Below, piece by piece: positions 60,707-64,000 of a stretch of 64,000 nt of DNA. The first letter of the stretch is position 1; each line of letters starts with the position of its first letter. A model generated the notes under the pieces. The model was not told the DNA's origin. It saw nothing but the letters and a program-made list of their open reading frames with translations, and did not search any database. A program made the position numbers and the translations under genes. This DNA comes from Chloroflexota bacterium. Its GTDB lineage: Bacteria > Chloroflexota > Anaerolineae > Anaerolineales > Villigracilaceae. The stretch covers positions 1 to 64,000 of the forward strand of contig JACRBI010000034.1 of assembly GCA_016234495.1 (NCBI GenBank). The letters run 5' to 3'.

Positions 60707-62740
60707 TCACTCCTCACCCGTCAACAACTTGATGCGTTCCCACGGCTTTAAGCTTTCGTCCTCAGCCAGCAGATTCTTCAAATCGTACAACTCATCGCGC
60801 AGCGCGGCGGCTTTTTCAAACTCAAGGTTCTTCGCGGCTTCCTTCATCTGCTTTTCAACATCGTCAACGATCTTGCGCAGTTCCCCGCGCGGAAGACCAT
60901 CCGCCGCGGTCTTGTATTGTCCTTTTGCCTCGCCAATGGCTTTTGCGCTCATCATTTCCGTCAATTCATGAATCTCCTTGTGAATACTGATCGGCATGAT
61001 GTGATTCTCTTCGTTATATTTAATCTGCTTGGCGCGGCGGCGATTTGTTTCATCCAAGGCGCGTTTCATCGAGTCGGTCGTGCGGTCGGCATACATGATC
61101 ACGCGCCCGTTCACATTTCGCGCCGCGCGGCCAATGGTCTGAATCAGCGCCGTGTCCGAACGCAGGAAGCCTTCCTTGTCTGCGTCCAATATTGCGACCA
61201 GCGAAACCTCGGGCAAGTCCAGACCTTCGCGTAAAAGGTTGATTCCCACCAGCACATCAAAAGTACCCAGCCGCAGGTCGCGCAGGATCGCGACACGCTC
61301 CAGTGTCTCAACTTCCGAATGCAGATACTGGACTTTGACTCCCAGCTCTTTCAGATACTTGGTCAGATCTTCCGACATACGCTTCGTGAGAGTCGTGACC
61401 AAAACGCGCTCGCCTCTTTCTACCCGTTGGCTGATCTCTCCGACCAGATCATCCACCTGCCCTTTGGTTGGGCGGACGTCCACTTCGGGGTCCACCAACC
61501 CCGTCGGGCGGATAATCTGCTCGACGACCTGCTCGGCATGTTCCATTTCGTATGCCGATGGCGTGGCTGACGTGTAGATCGTCGAACCCATCACCTGTTC
61601 AAACTCATCAAACTTGAGCGGGCGGTTGTCCATGGCAGACGGCAGGCGGAAGCCATATTCCACGAGCGTTTCCTTGCGCGCGCGGTCACCGTTGTACATC
61701 CCGCGGATCTGCGGTACGGTCATGTGACTCTCGTCAATGATGAGCAGGTAGTCACTTGGTAGAAAATCAATCATCGTCCACGGATGTGAGCCGGGCGCGC
61801 GGCCATCCAGCTGGCGGGAATAATTCTCAATGCCGGAACAATAGCCAACTTCCTTCAACATCTCAAGATCGTAGCGCGTGCGCTGTTCGATGCGCTGGGC
61901 TTCGAGAAACTTGCCATTATCCTTATAATATTTCAGCCGTTCCTCAAGCTCCGCCTCAATGTTAACTATCGACTCTTTCAAACGATCTGCATCAGTTAAA
62001 AATTGCTTCGCAGGAAAAATGGACACTTCACTTGGTTCGTCAATTATTTCGCCGCTGACTCGATGGAACTGCATGATCCGTTCAACTTCATCTCCAAAGA
62101 AAGTAATGCGGTAGCCGCGTTTGTCTTCATAAGCGGGGATGATCTCCAGAGTATCGCCGCGCACGCGGAAAGTGCCCGACTTCAATTCCATGTCATTCCG
62201 TTGATATTGACTCTCGATTAACTGTCGCAGCAAGGCGTTGCGCCGAAATATCTCACCCACTTTGAGAGTGACTGTCCCTTTGCCGAATTCTTCGGGAGAA
62301 CCCAAACCATAAATGCACGAGACTGACGCCACAATGATGACATCCCGCCGCGAGATCAAGGCGGTCGTCGCCGCCAGGCGCATCCGCTCGATCTCTTCGT
62401 TGATTTGAGTCTCTTTCTCGATGAACAGGTCATGCCGCGGCACATACGCCTCTGGTTGATAGTAATCGTAGTAGGAAACAAAATACGAGACCGCATTCTC
62501 GGGAAAGAATTCCTTGAACTCGGCATACAACTGCGCCGCCAGCGTCTTATTGTGCGCCATGATCAACGCAGGTTTTTGCAATTCCTGAATGACGGATGCG
62601 ATGGTAAAGGTCTTGCCGGTGCCGGTTGCGCCGAGCAACACCTGATTCTTTTTGCCTTCGCGAACACCTTGCACGAGTCCACGGATGGCTTCGGGCTGGT
62701 CGCCCATCGGGATAAAGGGAGCGTTTAGTTTAAAGTCCAT
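60707..62740 (-). CDS. uvrB: Excinuclease ABC subunit B
   Basis: This 677-residue helicase-like protein of nucleotide excision repair has Walker [19 protein letters not shown], motif Ib/II regions, the DNA-clamping beta-hairpin ([17 protein letters not shown]), a DESH-type box in [16 protein letters not shown], helicase motif VI in [19 protein letters not shown] and the C-terminal UVR motif ([20 protein letters not shown]). The length is normal. It works with UvrA and UvrC, which are not in this window. Confidence 0.97.
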   Translation of the reverse strand: MDFKLNAPFIPMGDQPEAIRGLVQGVREGKKNQVLLGATGTGKTFTIASVIQELQKPALIMAHNKTLAAQLYAEFKEFFPENAVSYFVSYYDYYQPEAYVPRHDLFIEKETQINEEIERMRLAATTALISRRDVIIVASVSCIYGLGSPEEFGKGTVTLKVGEIFRRNALLRQLIESQYQRNDMELKSGTFRVRGDTLEIIPAYEDKRGYRITFFGDEVERIMQFHRVSGEIIDEPSEVSIFPAKQFLTDADRLKESIVNIEAELEERLKYYKDNGKFLEAQRIEQRTRYDLEMLKEVGYCSGIENYSRQLDGRAPGSHPWTMIDFLPSDYLLIIDESHMTVPQIRGMYNGDRARKETLVEYGFRLPSAMDNRPLKFDEFEQVMGSTIYTSATPSAYEMEHAEQVVEQIIRPTGLVDPEVDVRPTKGQVDDLVGEISQRVERGERVLVTTLTKRMSEDLTKYLKELGVKVQYLHSEVETLERVAILRDLRLGTFDVLVGINLLREGLDLPEVSLVAILDADKEGFLRSDTALIQTIGRAARNVNGRVIMYADRTTDSMKRALDETNRRRAKQIKYNEENHIMPISIHKEIHELTEMMSAKAIGEAKGQYKTAADGLPRGELRKIVDDVEKQMKEAAKNLEFEKAAALRDELYDLKNLLAEDESLKPWERIKLLTGEE

Positions 62741-62850
62741 GTTTTTTGGGGGTGGTCAATTAGGGGAACATGTGTTCTATTTTACTCGAATGGTAAAAGA
62801 AATGCCAGCAAGTCAAAGTATAATCGAGAGAGTTAAAAAAACTAAAAAGG

Positions 62851-63006
62851 CTCCACCTGCCCGGCAGTTTAAAAAAACATGACGCAGATGATCGCGGATT
62901 TATCAAAAACATAGTTCAGGATTGTTTAAATCCGCGATTCTAACGTTCACACCGACTTGCTTTTGGTGCAGTGTCAGCGTTCAAAAATAAAATATCAGGT
63001 GGCAAG
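62851..63006. repeat. MITE-like palindromic element, copy 2 with inner palindromic insert (156 bp)
   Basis: The ends CTCCACCTGCCCGGCAGTTT and AAAATATCAGGTGGCAAG match the terminal inverted repeats of 40864-40966, in reverse orientation. The inner GACGCAGATGA and GTCAGCGTTCAAAA also match. Relative to copy 1 there is an extra stretch of nearly 50 nt, bounded by CGCGGATTTA and TTAAATCCGCG. It lies in the promoter region of uvrB and of the right-edge gene. Confidence 0.7.
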
Positions 63007-63021
63007 AAAAGGTTTTTCGTA

Positions 63022-64000
63022 ATGAATAAAAATCAAAAATTCCTCATATTATTTTTTCTAACCTCGACTTTAATTCTATTTCTTGGTTTTTACCGTAACC
63101 AATGGAACATAGCTACGAAAGGCAAATTCAGAAATTTCCAAAAAGACGACCAGGCGCTAGTAATCGGAAGAATGGTGGAAACGCGTCAAAACGGCCTCCT
63201 ATCGCACAGCGGGTTTCTAGGTATCGGCGATTCAGAATTGTTTATGATAGATACTGAAAAATATGAAGAGGAAATCATGTACGAATATCAATATGATTCG
63301 TATCTGAAAGGGAAAGTCTTTAGTAATAACTTTTCAATCTATCCATCCCAAACTGGTGTTCAGGGGCTTTTTTTTGGCATTCTGGATGTGATCAGCCCAT
63401 TCCCGCCTCCAGAGAACCTTCGCTTGTATCGAATAATTACATCACTATCCTTCGCCATAGTTCTCGGTTTTATTCTGACATGGTTCTTTTCCGAATTTGG
63501 CTGGGTAACTGCAACCTTTGCGTTGATTGGGTGTGTCACATCACCGTGGTTGACTGTGATTGGGCGTAATCTCTTCTATTTTCCAACTTTTTTTTATCTG
63601 CCAATGGTTGCCGCCATCTATTATCTCAAGAAATTTCCAGTCGAGAACGAAAAGGTATTACGCCAATTTGGAGTTGTTATTTTCGCTAGCGTATTTCTAA
63701 AGTGCCTATTCAACGGATTCGACTTCATCATACCATCCATCCTGATGATCAGCGCGCCATATATATATTACGCGATTCGAGATCGATGGAGAACAAAGAA
63801 ATTCATTAATGTTGGAATAACCATCTCGATTGCATCAACCATTGCAATTTTTCTGACTCTGGTCATATTATCTATACAAATATGGAATTCTTCCAGCAAT
63901 TACTCAGAGGCAATTGGTTATATTACAAACCGGCTTAACGAACGCACCATAGGAACTATTTCAGGAGCAGTGGGTACTGAAGGAACTATTAAGGATGTAT
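63022..64000 (+). CDS. Polytopic membrane protein, partial at right edge
   Basis: The frame is open from the ATG at 63022 to the window end (326 codons). An N-terminal membrane helix (FLILFFLTSTLILFLGFY) is followed by an exterior domain of about 100 residues (LVIGRMVETRQNGLLSHSGF) and a set of membrane helices (about 130-290, e.g. TSLSFAIVLGFILTWFFS). The layout resembles GT-C-type or other polysaccharide-related membrane proteins, but no motif identifies it. Base composition is visibly more AT-rich than uvrB, and the RBS is weak. This could mark the start of a glycan or acquired region beyond the window. Confidence 0.6.
   Translation, partial: MNKNQKFLILFFLTSTLILFLGFYRNQWNIATKGKFRNFQKDDQALVIGRMVETRQNGLLSHSGFLGIGDSELFMIDTEKYEEEIMYEYQYDSYLKGKVFSNNFSIYPSQTGVQGLFFGILDVISPFPPPENLRLYRIITSLSFAIVLGFILTWFFSEFGWVTATFALIGCVTSPWLTVIGRNLFYFPTFFYLPMVAAIYYLKKFPVENEKVLRQFGVVIFASVFLKCLFNGFDFIIPSILMISAPYIYYAIRDRWRTKKFINVGITISIASTIAIFLTLVILSIQIWNSSSNYSEAIGYITNRLNERTIGTISGAVGTEGTIKDV

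Overview
This window looks like a chromosomal segment of a facultatively aerobic member of the Chloroflexota, most likely class Anaerolineae. That placement is an inference. It rests on DUF4012, DUF2680 and Agl23-like GT-C/NHL proteins, on Thr/Pro-rich lipoproteins ending in LysM domains, on the CtaA-CtaB fusion, and on the wording of the housekeeping genes (rpoD, clpP, tig, uvrB, sucCD, fni, rlmN). No rRNA is present to fix the taxonomy.

Layout. 1-6546 is an accessory block: a WYL regulator cut by the left edge, a small winged-helix protein, an unrecognised membrane-tailed protein, two large serine recombinases and a Xre-type repressor. The block abuts the 3' end of a tRNA-Asp gene, and the second recombinase reads through into that tRNA. 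6773-13333 holds envelope genes: a secreted protein, a DUF4012 protein, a Wzz/BY-kinase and a LysM protein. 13406-15529 holds an ATP-grasp ligase and a SIS isomerase on the minus strand. 15546-19694 is an iron or manganese island: a DtxR-family repressor with its own operator, a membrane-tethered DtxR-FeoA fusion, and FeoB split into two genes. 19725-21529 is a zinc operon: a CzrA/SmtB-like sensor with a 26-bp operator, a rhodanese with an in-frame UGA and a SECIS-like hairpin (probable selenoprotein), and a CDF exporter. 21540-23279 holds an aldo/keto reductase and AlaX. 23338-27520 is a GldA/F/G-like ABC operon with a DUF4340 protein. It is followed by rpoD and two GT-C membrane proteins.

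31973-38917 is a minus-strand caa3-type oxidase operon in the transcription order coxB, coxA, coxIV-III fusion, sco, cupredoxin-like protein, surf1, ctaA-ctaB fusion. A duplicated di-haem lipoprotein, two PQQ-propeller lipoproteins and a Bcp peroxiredoxin follow. 44040-47293 holds tRNA-Leu, trigger factor, ClpP and a HAD phosphatase. 47303-52051 holds a GAF/HD-GYP protein, RlmN, and an ECF sigma with its anti-sigma. 52154-62740 holds a GT-C/NHL fusion, sucCD, acpP, fni, small DUF proteins and uvrB. A membrane protein runs off the right edge.

The intergenic DNA is rich in palindromic dispersed repeats, including a MITE-like element in two copies and a 67-bp repeat in two copies. Three genes have a -10 box 6-10 nt before the ATG and look leaderless. 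I saw no CRISPR array and no insertion-sequence transposase.
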